Source: Atherinomorus stipes
Taxonomy: Eukaryota; Chordata; Actinopteri; Atheriniformes; Atherinidae
Length of the DNA stretch: 64,000 nucleotides
Direction of reading: 5' to 3'
Assembly: GCA_023101725.1 (NCBI GenBank)
Contig: JALJCO010001235.1
Span: 178,501 to 242,500, forward strand
Below the pieces are notes generated by a model. That model saw only the letters and a program-made list of their open reading frames with translations, searched no databases and was not told where the DNA came from. Of this stretch, positions 35,301 to 47,264 are shown piece after piece. The number at the start of each line of letters is the position of its first letter. The stretch's first letter is position 1. A program made the translations under genes and the position numbers.

Positions 35301-36334
35301 GTAGGTACTGATAAGCCTTGGCGCTTTCAAGATTGTTCATTGATCACAGTCAGACATGACAGAGCTAAAAGGGCAGCTAAAAATGTTGCTGTATGTTATT
35401 TTTGGCCAGATCTTCATCTCATCCTCCTCCTCTGTTGCACAGGATTGTAACGTTGTCCTTTCTGAGCTGTGACAGCTAATGTTCCCACATAGTTTACCTA
35501 GCAATCTCATTTCAAATGGAGCAGTGTCAATATCTGGCGTGTAAATAAACACTGGTTCAGGTCAAACCGGAAGTCTGTTGCATATTTCATGCAAGGGCTC
35601 ATGGAAGCTAGGAATAAGGTGGATATGGCCATGCCACATTTCATCTGACTTTGACATCACAAACGTGAAACAGACATCTTATTTCTGCACCGGAGGAGAC
35701 GGGACTCGTCATATCAAATGTAAACCATGAATGGAACAACATTATGCCTTTTTGGGTCTGATTGCACATCAACTTTGAAACGGATACACACTTGGGCCCA
35801 TTCCCATTTATCTCTTTTACCCCTTCCCCTTGCCACTTAAAATGAAGCTATGAGGGGTAGGACTGAAAGTCAACCCCTACAAATTGGGACACCCCTTCAA
35901 CAATCGCATATGTCATCAGTGATCCCACCGGCTTGTGTGTAAGCAGATGTGTGCTGAGCTGTCGGTGCAAATCTGAAGAAATCAAGCCATCTACAGCTGT
36001 GGATTAACATTAACAAGCAAATTCAATTTGTGCATGAGATCCCTACTTGTTTTATATCCCACGAAGGACCTCCATGTAAATGAAGACCAGCAGCGATGTT
36101 GCCGAAGTTTTTATCGATCATATATCACTGTAGATCATCAAGGCTGCCTAGCTATTGAAGAACTAATTTTTTTTTTCATGTGTATTTCACAAAGAAAATG
36201 ACCATTAAACTAGACAGTGCAATGGTTTTCATTCTTTTTAAACTTTATCTACGGAGAAAATATTTACATTTGTGGGTTTTTTTGGAGGTAAGCAGCCATC
36301 TTGCCGGTGATTGTCATACCCCTTCGTTGTAAGC
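35301..36334. other. No recognisable feature
   Basis: Nothing supported beyond chance open frames. Confidence 0.4.
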
Positions 36335-36430
36335 AGGGTTGCACGGTATACCGGTACCAGTATAGTACCGCAACACTAAAGCATTAAAAACGGTACTATA
36401 CCAGCATTAAAAAAGAAACGGTACTTTAAA
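36335..36430. mobile_element. hAT-like terminal fragment
   Basis: AGGGTTGCACGGTATACCGG with repeated GGTACTATACC words resembles a hAT terminus common in fish. The other end was not found. An AAAGAAAG run follows at about 36435-36460. Confidence 0.4.
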
Positions 36431-36460
36431 AAGAAAGAATTAAGAAAGAAAGAAAGAAAA

Positions 36461-37209
36461 CGCAGCTAAATAGGTAAATTGGAGCCTGTCTCTTCAAGGG
36501 TGGCGAGGCCAGTGAGTGTGACGTAGTTAATGATGTGGAGCGTTAAGTGAAGCAACTTTGCTGAGGAGACGTCAGGTAGCAGACAGGCTGGTTTCTGGCG
36601 AGTGGAAGGCGCTGCAAATTACCTGAAGTTTTAAGTGTTACCTCCTTTAGCAAGACAGACTTTGCAACATCGCTTTCACTGCGGTGCGTCAGGGTTCAGT
36701 GGCTCAAATTCATCATTAGCTTTGAATCTGTAATACTTCCAAACTGTACTTCGAGCCCCTACTTTATCAACAAGGGCTTTTCCAAAGCCGTCATCTTTTA
36801 TTTTTTTCCTCTAAAGGAAAACTACGCGGACTTGTTCTGTGACTTCAGTCAGGAATGACGGGTGCTGATGTTGTTCAATTATGTCAAAGTAAAAAGCACA
36901 AAGCCTCCTCCAGCCCTGTAGAAACCTACAGCAGCCTACATAACACATCAATGGTTAATAAATGCTATTAATTTTCTTCGAAATTATTAAATTCTTAAAA
37001 TGTTTAAATAAGTTTAAAAATGGCTACAGAGATGAACTGACTGATGTTACAACAAAGTCAGCACACAAACATGATTTTATAGACATTACCCCATGCCCAT
37101 TTAATGTTTCATTTCATAAACTATTGAGACACATCATTAAATAAATTAATATTCTGAAACACATTAGAAAATATTTCATGAAAAATTCAAATTCAAAAAT
37201 TAAAAATTT
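36461..37209. other. No recognisable feature
   Basis: AT-rich towards 37200; no exon or TIR supported. Confidence 0.4.
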
Positions 37210-37720
37210 TCATTATTTCACTCTGAGTCCTGTCATCTGCAGAAATACTCTGATGACTCTGCAGTTGTGGGGTGAATCAGTGATGGACAAGAAGCCGAGT
37301 ACAGGGAACTGGTCAGTCAGTTTGTGAAATGGTAACAATCAGCTCATCTTAAATACCAGCAAGACTAAAGAGATGATTGTTGACTTCAGGAGGAGCAAGA
37401 ATAAGCAGCATAGTCCTGTCTACATCCTGGAAGAGGAGGTGGAGGTGGTGGAGAACTACAAATACCTTGGAGTTCAGCTGGACAACGGACTAGACTGGAA
37501 ATGCAACACTGATCTACATCTACAAGAAAGGTCAGAGCAGACTCTACTTCTTAAGGAAGCTGAGATCATTCAACGTCTGCACCAAGATGTTGCAGATATT
37601 CTACAAGTCTGTTGTGGAAAGTTCAATCAGCTTTGCAGCATCTGCTGGGGAAGCAGCATCAGAACCAGAGACTTGAAGAAACTAAACAAGCTGATCAAGA
37701 AAGCTGGTTCTAATAATAAT
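37210..37720 (+). pseudogene. LINE reverse transcriptase fragment
   Basis: C-terminal part of a non-LTR reverse transcriptase. NTSKTKEMIVDFRR is followed by VEVVENYKYLGVQLDNGLDW (the thumb-proximal YKYLGV motif), a short frameshifted stretch, and WGSSIRTRDLKKLNKLIKKAG. The upstream part (near 37235-37330) keeps pieces of the YSDDSAV catalytic region in other frames. The clade is most like the CR1/L2/Rex1 group. 5' truncated, with frameshifts; inactive. Confidence 0.8.
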
Positions 37721-37800
37721 AATAATGAATTTTATTTATAAGCGCCTTTATGAACACTCAAGGACACTGTACAAAGCTAAAAGACATATCATTAAAAAGT
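37717..37800 (+). repeat. (AAT)n and L2-like tail
   Basis: An AATAATAATAAT run followed by GAATTTTATTTATAAGCGCC and CACTGTACAAAGCTAAAA, typical of L2-type 3' ends. Confidence 0.6.
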
Positions 37801-37866
37801 GACAAGATAATAAAAACAACAAATAAAACCAGACATAGTGCAAAATGGGATGAGAGACTATAGATC

Positions 37867-38433
37867 AGCTCAGTGGTAAAGTCTAGTTTCTTTCAGTTAA
37901 GGCAACTGTCAAAAATAAAAGCCTGTCTTTCTCATCATCACTTTGAGATTTTAATCCATGCTTTCATATCCAACCGTTTAGACTATTGTAATGCACTCTA
38001 CGTTGGACTCAGCCAGACCTCCCTGGATCGGCTGCAACTGGTCCAGAATGCTGCAGCTGGACTTTTAACAGGCACTAAAAAGCGAGAGCACATTATTCCG
38101 GTCTTGGCTTCCCTTCATTGGCTTCCCATTCGTTTCAGAATTGATTTTAAAATTCTTTTATTTGTTTTTAAGTGACTCCATAACCTCGCCCCACAGTACT
38201 TGTTGGACCTTATAAATCCGTACACCCCTTCACATTCCCTCAGGTCAGCTGACCGGTCACTTCTAACCATTCCTTCAACCAAGAGGAAACTTAGAGGTGA
38301 CCGTGCCTTTTGCGTAGCTGCACCAAGACTGTGGAACCAGTTACCACCTCGGGTCAAGGAGGCCTCTTCACTTGCGGTTTTTAAGTCTTTACTTAAAACA
38401 CATTTCTTTTCATTGGCTTTTAACACTGGCTGA
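37867..38433 (+). pseudogene. L2-type LINE ORF2 C-terminus with one stop
   Basis: A single frame from MVKSSFFQLRQLSKIKACLS through NRLDYCNALYVGLSQTSLDR, QLVQNAAAGLLTGTKKREHI and LASLHWLPIRFRIDFKILLF to a TGA at 38173-38175. The same frame then continues LHNLAPQYLLDLINPY...SLRSADRSLL...GDRAFCVAAPRLWNQLPP...FKSLLKTHFFSLAF. These are conserved C-terminal words of fish L2 ORF2. 5' truncated as usual for LINE insertions, with only one inactivating stop, so it is relatively young. Confidence 0.88.
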
Positions 38434-39293
38434 GATGTTTGTCCTGGACACTTTAGTAGATGGACCGGGGCCCGTTCACTAAAGTGGCGCAGATTGTGCT
38501 GACACAATTTTCTAGCGATTTCCATCTGTTTTACTCGAAGCCGTTATAAAAGCTAACTTACCAGCTTTCCCTCATCACGGTCATATGTATCACGTAACGT
38601 CTTCTCTACCTTATGTTGAAGTGCGCCCAGACGCTTTAGTGGACGGTTCTGGGCAGCAGCCACAGATGCTACTGCTATACTTTGCAGCTGTATTTGGGTC
38701 ATTAAATTCGTATGAAGATAACTGCTTTTGGACATTTCAAAATAGTTATCGATTCGGGGCGTGCACCATTGTGATGCATTTGATAATGAATTGGTACACT
38801 CCTATTGTAATAGTTCTTGTTGTTATTATGATCTCGGTAAACAGTTAAACAGCTGTGGGACTTTTTAAATATGGCGGGGCTGGAAGAAGCGGAGATCACG
38901 CAAGGGGCGCGACTTGCCAGTTCTACCAATCACCAAACATCTACGTATTTCAGTTCCTATGGAACCCCAAAAGACCCTGCCTCTGAGTGGGAGCTAAAAA
39001 GGTTATAGAAACTGAGGTCTGAGGTCCCTAGTTCCTATATGTCCAAATGCGCAGAAAAACGGCCTGGTTCCCGAAAAGGTTATAGGAACTAAAAAAGGTT
39101 CCTACATTCCGAAAGCACCTATAGTGTGTATATTCCTTAATTCCTTTATTCATTGCCAGATCCTCGTTGTTTCATCCTGTTGTTGTTTTGACCGTTTGTC
39201 CCAAGTCTGCTTCTTAGTTCAGGTTTTCAGCCTTGTGTTATGTTTTGCTTTTCCTGTTTGTGCAACATCTTTTGTTTCCCTCATTAAAGGCCC
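38434..39293. other. No supported gene
   Basis: The first part may be the L2 3' UTR. 38940-39120 has an AACTAAAAAAGGTTCCTA-type motif repeated, possibly an old miniature element. Confidence 0.35.
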
Positions 39294-39297
39294 TGTA

Positions 39298-40425
39298 CCT
39301 GATTTTATTTTAATCTCTCTAAGAAAAATGCTTTCTACACGGTATAATATGTGTTAAAAGAGGTAATTTCATAAAAATAAAATCACTCATTGATTGCGTA
39401 TATGCATGAATCCAGGCCTTTTTAGTTTAGGTTTCTAACGCTGGCATGACGCTCTTCTCATGTCAATGCGGTTCATTCTACATAAGTTTTGGTTTGCTAT
39501 CAGCCACTCAGTGTTTTCCTAACGAGGAGCGCCCCTCCCCTCGTGCGTGCACTTGTAAACAGAACTGCATGGCGTCTACCAAAGGGAAAGTTGTGATACT
39601 GCGGCAAAACAGCCTGAAAGGATCAAAACTGAGGAGGAGAGACTTGAAACGCAGGAGAGACCAAAGAAGGAATAAAGTTCATGTAAATCTCGGTGGATTG
39701 TACTGAGGGAAGAGAGCTGGACGCCTTGGATTGAATGTGGACTGGAAGTCCGCCTGGACAGGTATTTTTTTTTTAATAACTTTCTTCTTAGCAACATTTT
39801 ATATGTCCTCAGGTGCTGGCGCTTCTTCAGCTGGTCTACCGTATATAATACATAGTGAATCACATCACATTTACCTTGTTAGTAAGAAGAAAGCCAATTG
39901 TGTGTCCCGTTTTATTCCCAGACTAGATCGGAGCTCCCTCCAATTAAAAAAGAAAAGAAAGAAAAAAAGCTCCACTGTTGTTTACTCCCATTTTACTCTG
40001 GTGCCTGTGTTGTGCCAAAAAATGCCCCCCTACCATGAGGACCGGTCAGACTCCAGTTTGGTTCTCTTCGTTTCACAAGACAAAACTTTTCTTCTTTGTC
40101 TTACTGGAGTCTTTGGGGTTTGAGAGGCACCTGCTCTCCATCTTTTAGCAGCAGTTAGTGTTGTCTCAACATGCGCGGACCTGCAGTGCACAACACCGGT
40201 GCAGGTGCAAGTGCAGCCAGACGAAGGATTACGCGCAGTTGTCTCCCCCACAAGCGCCCCCTTTAGGCTTCGTACCCGAATATCTGGCATTGAGCATTCA
40301 CAAACAGTATTAGAGACCACTGCAGTGAAGAAAGATTGGCTCATTCTACACATCAGGCAGTTGTAAGAGCATGTGGATGAAAGAAAAGAATAGTATTTAA
40401 CATTTAAACTTGCGCAATGCTCCTT
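39298..40425. mobile_element. Probable TTAA element
   Basis: TTAA at 39294-39297 and 40426-40429. Right end (minus) AGGAGCATTGCGCAAG and left end AGGCCCTGTACCTGATTT differ, so TIRs are weak. The interior has an exon-like stretch (MASTKGKVVILRQNSLKGSK, then Arg-rich) ending at a possible GTATTT donor near 39760. Similar Arg-rich pieces recur in fish repeats; function unknown. Confidence 0.45.
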
Positions 40426-40429
40426 TAAA

Positions 40430-41321
40430 CCATCAATTCCTTCATCCATTGCCTCTTGCTTCTTCATCCGGCATTTAGATCTTACTTAGACCACCACTGA
40501 CACGTGCATAAATACACATTTATTAGAATGTTTTACAGCTTTTGCTGTCATTATACTTTTAACAGGACAAAACAGTTGTGGTTAAAGGTGTCATAACCTG
40601 CTGTTTTACATACACAATCCTTCTTAAATTATCTTCAAATGAATTTTTAATTCTAGTTGGGTGGGAGGAAAATTTAATGAGCTTATTTTAACCTCTTTTA
40701 ATCCCCAACTATTGTTTGTCGCGAGAACACGTACGAGAGTTAGACCTGTCTGTAAGCGCGTTCACGAGGCAAACGTCAAAGCTAAAACAAAGTTTTACCA
40801 GGACAGACCAAGTGAAGGAAATGATGTCCCATCAGAGAAAAACTTGATAAAAACTTAACGGTACGGTTGATGGAGAGGATCCGCTGAGTAAAAGGGCTGG
40901 ACTCTGATGAATATAAGGAGCGGACGTCTGACGTGAAGTCAACCAAACACTGTTAGCTTCTGTAGCTACATTAGCAGCTTGTCCGTTCATCTACCACCAT
41001 TTTACTGGTCTCTGACACAAAAGATAATAAGTTTCACAGCAGCAACACTTACCGACTGCACATCCTCACTGATAAATATAATCCACTGCTCCCTGGTAAA
41101 GCTGTCCCTCCTGTTAGAGCACACAGAAAACTGCTGAATTTCTGCCGACGCAACTCAGCATGGCGATCTCCCCTTCCTCCTTTCTGACAAAGCTTGTCTA
41201 CTCCGTGGTAGGTAATCAGCTGCCTTCGGGTGGTGCTAAAGAGGCTAGAAAGAAATCCAATTCGCGTACTGTGGAGAGCGCGTGCTTGTGGCCGGTTCTG
41301 GTGAGAAGAGAGAACCCGCAC
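40430..41321. other. No supported gene
   Basis: No exon or element ends recognised. Confidence 0.4.
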
Positions 41322-41972
41322 CATAGACTGTATATAATTACTGGACGTAGCTTCCGGTCTCTTCTGAATAGAGAAATGTGAAGCCAGTTGGGCGTGTCTT
41401 ACCGTCGCCATCTTGCCGTGTCACGTACGTCGTCACTCCAGGAAAATCCTAAAATGGGCACAGCGCGGCCGCGGGGCAAATGATTGACAGCTGACGTACT
41501 GTGGGCTAAACGCTAACTGAGCTAACACGAAACTAAGAGGAGCTAACAAAGATAAGGCTCCTAAGCGGCATGGTTAAGGTAAGACATGCTTAGACTTGCA
41601 ATTCGCTGACTAAACACCGCCGTTGTGCGACTCTGTAACAAACTGAGACCTTATTAAGAGCAAAGAAGGAGCTAACTAGGAGCCTCCGGTCGGCAGGCGG
41701 AGCTTCCGGTCTGCCGAATGTCAATCATAAGGACACGCCCTTAATTATGTGTATAATTTGAAGAATAAATAACATCTAAACGAATGAGTTATAAAAAAAT
41801 TCACCCCCCTCACAGTTGACATGAAGGTAAACTTGACCTAATAAACCTAAAATGATTTTTTGAACCAGGCTGTAAACCTGTTTATTTCTGCTGTGAAGTT
41901 GGCGTTTTTAACATGGGAGTCTATGGGGATTTGCTCGCTCTTGGAGCCAGCCCCTAGCGGATGAAGGGAGGA
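41322..41972 (-). repeat. Dispersed repeat, copy 2 (inverted partner at 7612-8252)
   Basis: Reverse-complement match of copy 1 over its whole length, from CCATAGACTGTATATAATTA to CTCTTGGAGCCAGCCCC, with small indels. Non-coding. Confidence 0.8.
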
Positions 41973-42673
41973 TTACACTATTTACAACGAGGAAGCGAGC
42001 TTCACTGTTCTGAGGCGGAGTTTGCCCCTTGACCCGCACTCAAAGACAAAAGTTACTTTCACTTTCCGGAGTTTCTAGCACGTTATAACTGAGGTCCCGT
42101 TCCAGTACACGTTTTAACGTAAAAAAGTGGGATTTCCGAGTGATGACTCCTTTAAAGTACTATAGTCGTATAAACTTCATCATGCTCCTATAGTTAAAAT
42201 GAAGGTCCTGTAACAGTCTTTTCCAGAGGTGTCAAAAGTTGGGTAGAAGTTGAAGGTACTGTCAAAACCCTGTCTGGCAGTTTTTTCCAACCAATCACTG
42301 AACCAGCTGGGTTTAATTAGCTCCTCTACCAGGTAGATGCGCTCGTTAGCGAAAACAATTGTTTTAAATGTACTGGCAGATCAAAAAACATGGCAAGATT
42401 TGTACTTGAAAACTACTTTTACATCTACTTTTGACACCTCTGGTCTTTTCATTAAAGCTTAAATATTTTACTTCACTGAAACAGGAAACTGCAACATTAG
42501 ATTAATGAGCTGGTCTGGTCTGACACATGATCCAATAGATGACTTTATGTCCTGTTTTTCATACTTCTACCAACTTGGCGCTCAGTTTCACATGTCTGAT
42601 TCACACAGTGCTGCTTTTTATAAAGATGCTGACCACAAAGACTACAGAGCTGAAGATGAGATAAAAAACTCAC
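41973..42673. other. No supported gene
   Basis: Just downstream (minus strand) of IgSF exon 2, within intron 2. No additional exon in phase was found. Confidence 0.4.
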
Positions 42674-42760
42674 CTATGAGTAAAACCAGGACAGTGTTCA
42701 GACTGAACGAGCCCAACACAACCACTTCAGACCAAAATGCTTTGTGTGTTGTTGGACTGA
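42674..42760 (-). CDS. IgSF receptor exon 2: stalk and transmembrane helix
   Basis: An 87-bp exon, phase 1 to phase 1, encoding a short stalk and a hydrophobic stretch (EVVVLGSFSLNTVLVLLI) that runs on into exon 3. The donor (ctcatag then gtgagt, minus strand) is strong. The acceptor chosen here follows ctttgcag and keeps frame with exon 1. A better acceptor (pyrimidine tract ending tctgtttgcag) lies 52 nt upstream at 42813; it gives a 139-bp exon that, read from exon 1, starts DAPITPTSIT and stops before the helix. The exon could therefore be alternatively spliced (soluble form) or carry a 1-bp frameshift. It lies 14.5 kb downstream of exon 1. The helix holds one polar Asn and no obvious charged residue for pairing with a signalling adaptor. 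Confidence 0.6.
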
Positions 42761-42812
42761 CTGCAAAGGTTCGAGTTTGTTGAGGTGATGGATGTCGGGG
42801 TGATGGGAGCAT

Positions 42813-43606
42813 CTGCAAACAGAAAAATGACAAAGACTGTGAGGAGTGAATGAAAACATAACTCAGTATCTTTACAAAACTGACATAATTTCTTCTTCCG
42901 CCATAGGGTGAAAACTACTTGAAAATCTGTTTTTTGAAACTCCAAGAACCACCAAAGGGGAAAGGTGGTTGTTTAGTTAAGACAGTCAATCTGCTGCAAA
43001 GGTCAGGATTTAATAAGTTCAGGAAGGTTGTTCATCTGGATGGAGGTACCTTCATGTTAAAGATGAGGGCATTTAGGCTGATTGAATGTGTATGGAATAA
43101 TAATAATAATAAATGTGACTATTAATATGAAATCAACCAACAGCCCACCCCTCCATCCATCTGAGAAGAATCTTCACACACATTTAAGTATTTGTCTACA
43201 CATGTGCTTCATTGAAGTTAAAAATCTGTGTGTAAAATATTAATGTTTGGTTGTGTGCATAAATTTCATCTGTTTAAACTGTTTGATATTTGAATGGGTA
43301 CTTGAACATAATGGTAAGAGCCCAGTGCTACCCACAAACTGGCTTATACAATATAGTTAACTCATCATGTATTTGACTTTTGAAACTGTGATCTGTGATT
43401 CCATTAGTTTTTGCGAAATAAAAACAATATTTCTAAAATTTTAAAAAGTGCAATTGTGATATGCAGGTGTTCCCATTGAATGGTATTTACCACATCAGCC
43501 ATAAATCTTGAAAAATCTTGTCCTGTGAAACTCCACGTTGAAGAAGATGGAAATACAAAACATTTTGCGTTTTAGAGCAAAATCTGTATGTCAGTGTCAT
43601 GATCTG
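42813..43606. other. Start of IgSF intron 1, no element
   Basis: Next to the stronger upstream acceptor of exon 2. Nothing else supported. Confidence 0.4.
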
Positions 43607-43755
43607 TAATGCCAGGCTTACACAACGATTTTCACCGTTGCAGACTTAAGACTGGAAGTCTTTAGTAAATCTCAGGAGTCTTCCTGGAGTTGCGGCGCGC
43701 CCCCGCATTAAATTTGAGATGGTAATCTACGCTGATTTAAAGCAGTCTTTTTCTA

Positions 43756-45188
43756 CCCAGCTGGCACCGGACGTCAGTTAAATGTCAGAGGGACGTTGGC
43801 GCCCTACGTTGAATAGACGTTTGTATTTGGTTGAAAATGAAAATCAGGTTGATGTCTAAACTTAACGTTGATTTGATATCAAAATCCAACGTCAGACAGA
43901 TGTTACATTATTACATTAAATCAACGTTGGGGTTTGACGTCAATCCAATTTTTTGTTTTCAACCAAAATGTAATGTTCATCCGATGTTGGATCGTTATGT
44001 CAAATCAACGTTGGGGTTCGACAACTGTCGAATATTCACTTTTAACCAAAATGTAACATTGGATTTTTATGTCAAATCAGCGTTGGTGTTTGACGTCACG
44101 ACAAATTACATTATCAACCGAAATATTACATCCATGTTGAATTTCCACGTCAGATTAACATTGGGGGTTGAAGTGAACCTAATTGACCAAAATATACTAT
44201 TTAGAGCAGTGATTCCCAACCCTTTTCCTCAAGGCACACTATCCTGAAGACTTTCCAGTTTGCCCTGTTGGGACACAGCTGATTCAAATCAAATGGATCT
44301 CTGACGAGCTCTGCACCAGTCTGCTACTAACCCATTAACGTGAGTCAGCTGTGTTTCTACAGGGAACATGGACAGTCTTCATGATAGTGTGCCTTGACGA
44401 CCAGGTTTGGGAATCACTGACTTTAGAGCAAACTATAATTTTTCAAATCAACATAAATGATTTTCATCTTAGACTAATACCATAACGTCTATCCAACATC
44501 AGGATATGCTATCATCCACCAACTGACATCAAATAAACATTGGGTTTAGATGTAATACTTTCAATCTAATAACTTCCACCGAACATATGAGTTTTTGGTC
44601 TAATGGCACTGGGATTTGACGTCAGTAACACGGGTATATACACGGATCAAGTTCTACTGTTTGGCTACATGCATAAATAATCAACCAAATATCAACGTCT
44701 AATGTTGTTAAATTTGAAAGTTTGTCGGATGTTGGGATAATAACAATGCACAGACATTGATGTTTGGTCAAAGATCCAACAACAACATGTCAATATTCTA
44801 CGTTGAACTGATGTTGGGTATCTAGTAGGTACCAACGTAACTTAAAACCAACCAAATATCAACGTCTAATGTTGTTAGATTAGAACGCTGGTCAGACGTT
44901 GGTATAATGACGTTGTACAGACATTGATGTTTGGTCGAAGATCCAATAACAACGTCAATATTCTACGTTGAATTGACGTTGGGATAATACGTTGAACGGA
45001 CGTTGGGTATTGAGTAGGTACCAACACAACTTATAAACAACCAAATATCAAAGTTATTTAACGTCAAATTCATACGTTAGGCTGACGTTGTAAGTTGACG
45101 TCATTCCAGTGCTGGATTTTGGGTATATGACGTCAGAACCTAAATCCAACCGAAAATCAACGTCAACTGACGTCGTGTGCCTGCTGGG
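43756..45188. mobile_element. CAACGTTG-rich element with TA duplication
   Basis: Ends CCCAGCTGGCACCGGACGTC and GACGTCGTGTGCCTGCTGGG, with TA at 43754-43755 and 45189-45190. The opposite arm of the host element shows the empty site around TTTTCCTAGTCTTGG with a single TA. The interior is unusual: short words such as CAACGTTGG, TTTGACGTCA and ACCAAATATCAACG recur in both orientations over 1.4 kb. No coding. Confidence 0.85.
44217..44420. mobile_element. hAT-Charlie-like MITE nested in the CAACGTTG element
   Basis: Ends CAGTGATTCCCAACCC and TTTGGGAATCACTGA. Flanks ATTTAGAG (44209-44216) and CTTTAGAG (44421-44428) match 7 of 8. The inner AAGGCACACTATC is inverted as GATAGTGTGCCTT. Confidence 0.85.
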
Positions 45189-45469
45189 TAGTCTTGGGCT
45201 TGCGACAATATCAAACATGTTTGATATTATCGCAAGTTGTAGTGACGCAACACAATCAACAACCAATAGCTGGATGAGCTCTGACAGCAGCGAAAACAGG
45301 TCCGACCTCCAGAACCGTCGATAGTCATCGCTGCCCAATAACACCAACATTGGTGAGATATAACACACTCATGCGCGCAGAGCCACAACTTATCCATTAT
45401 ACATGATCAACAGCTGTTTAACCATCTGAACTCAGCTGTCGGGCTCAGCAGCAGAAAAGACACAATCGC

Positions 45470-45612
45470 TGTTTACCTGTGTGCACTGCAGCTCTCAGTT
45501 TAAAGAGAAAGGCTTGATGCATTTATTGTTTCGTCAGTCCAGTTTCTCCGCGAGTTCTTTTTCGAAGATGAGCAGGAGATGTTCAGTCTCACTAAGGGGC
45601 GTGGCTAGACAT
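45470..45612 (+). pseudogene. Harbinger-like coding fragment, copy 1
   Basis: Across a frameshift it encodes FIVSSVQFL-like and FEDEQEMFSLTK words, matching the minus-strand piece at 59663-59985 (LDAFIVSSVQFLHELFLKDE). Preceded by a CTGCAG acceptor-like site. Conservation between the copies suggests a transposon protein exon. Assignment to a Harbinger protein rests on the element's TAA target, not on a recognised catalytic motif. Confidence 0.4.
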
Positions 45613-47264
45613 TGTCATCATCAGGGGCTTAGCCCACAAAAAGATTCATCATTAGAAGGGTGATCCAGTACACCAAAAAAGTGATAAATAACTTAATCTA
45701 CCGGTGTGGTACCAAAAATTATTCAGTATTTGCCTTTATCTATCTAACGTTTAACATGTCCTGCCCACGTTCTTTAATAATCATAACACTACATTATGTT
45801 TTCATTGTAATGTATTAATAGATAACCATTAAAGTTAAAACTCAGTCTTGGTGTCACACATCTTACTCAAAGAACAACACCAATATAACTCAGGACTAAA
45901 CAAGGACTCACTGAACAGAATTCACAGAACCAGTTATAAACCAGTACTCATTCAGGACAGAATTTACAAAACCAGGTATAGGCTAAACCAGGACTAAAAC
46001 AGGACTCAGTCAGGGATATTTTCATAAATTTAGGCTAAACAAAAGTATAAAGAAAAAACTGTTTTTAAAAATTCTACTTCACCCAAAGTAAATACTGTAT
46101 GTCCTAAAATATAATCCCATATTCTTCTTCTTTTTTTAAAAACCTGGTTCTTGATCCACCTCTGTATTGTTCTCATTCTTGCTGTCATCTTTCCCTCTTT
46201 GTACTCACACACAAAGATCAACCAGAGCCACAAAAAATATTATTGTAAAAATTGACACACAAATATATTCCACACAATTATAAGGTTATTTGTACCTTTG
46301 TTCTGGAGTTAAAACAGGTAAAAGGTCACACCTGCATATAGTGGTGGGCTGAAACCACAATATCAGCAGGTGCAGAATGAAGCACACTACTCACACTAAA
46401 TGGACGCCATCTTGTGAACGTGGAGGAAGAGGCGGGACTTTCAAACTGCTTTCAGAGCTGAATAATGGCGATGAATGACGCGGTGGTGACCCCTGCTGCA
46501 TCGGAAGCGGTATTGTACTTGATTTAAGTAACGTTTATGAAATGATTTAGACATAATCACTAATGTATATTGTGGCATGCTACCAAGCTGTTCACTCCCT
46601 GATGACAGTTATGATCTGGTCGTGTGTTTGAGGCTGCGGTTATACCAGCTCAGTAGAGTTAGCTCAGGTTAGAGGGTAATGCTAGTCCGTCACTTCCTGT
46701 AAGTGCAGTGCTCTGTTTGGGTCAGCATTTATCAACAATAGTGTGCACTAAAAACAAAGTACACAGTGCGCACTCTGCCCTGAATTCCAGTGCACTCAGG
46801 AAAGTGCGTGGATTGTGACACGGCCGTTGTGACGGCATGAATCAAATGGCCTTTCACAATTATCAACATGTGTACAATTAAGTGAATAGCAAATACAGCA
46901 CACATGAACCGCACGAGGATGCACACAATACAGAGTTCAGCCTTTTTTTCTTCTTTTTTCAATGTCACGATCAATAGAAACAGATGTTTTACCTTGGGAA
47001 ATTTCATGTTTTCCATTTTCGTTCATATTAATGTCCTGATCTGTAGTCTATAATGTATGTAGGCCGATGTGAAACACGTACGGTACGGAAAACTCAAATT
47101 CTGGAGATGATTTTTAATCAAATTGTGGTTTTTCATGTATTTTATGTTTGGATTCGCAATGTGTTTACGTTGACAATCCGGATATAGTCCATGTTCATGT
47201 TCATGTTTGGTGAGATCTGAGCTGCGGGGATTGATCCGGCCTGCGCTGACAGAACAGAAAATTG
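45613..47264. other. Interior of the Harbinger-like element, unassigned
   Basis: No catalytic DDE motif or exon recognised. Includes a CAGGACTAAAC-type short repeated stretch near 45880-46015. Confidence 0.35.

Noticed and set aside
39446..39706. Arg/Lys-rich frame at 39.4 kb as a host gene
   Set aside because: Sits inside a probable TTAA-bounded repeat; no conserved domain recognised, so kept only as a remark in that element.
43831..44247. 138-codon plus-strand frame
   Set aside because: Lies wholly inside the CAACGTTG-rich element and a nested MITE; the repeated words give pseudo-repeats such as STLGFDV.
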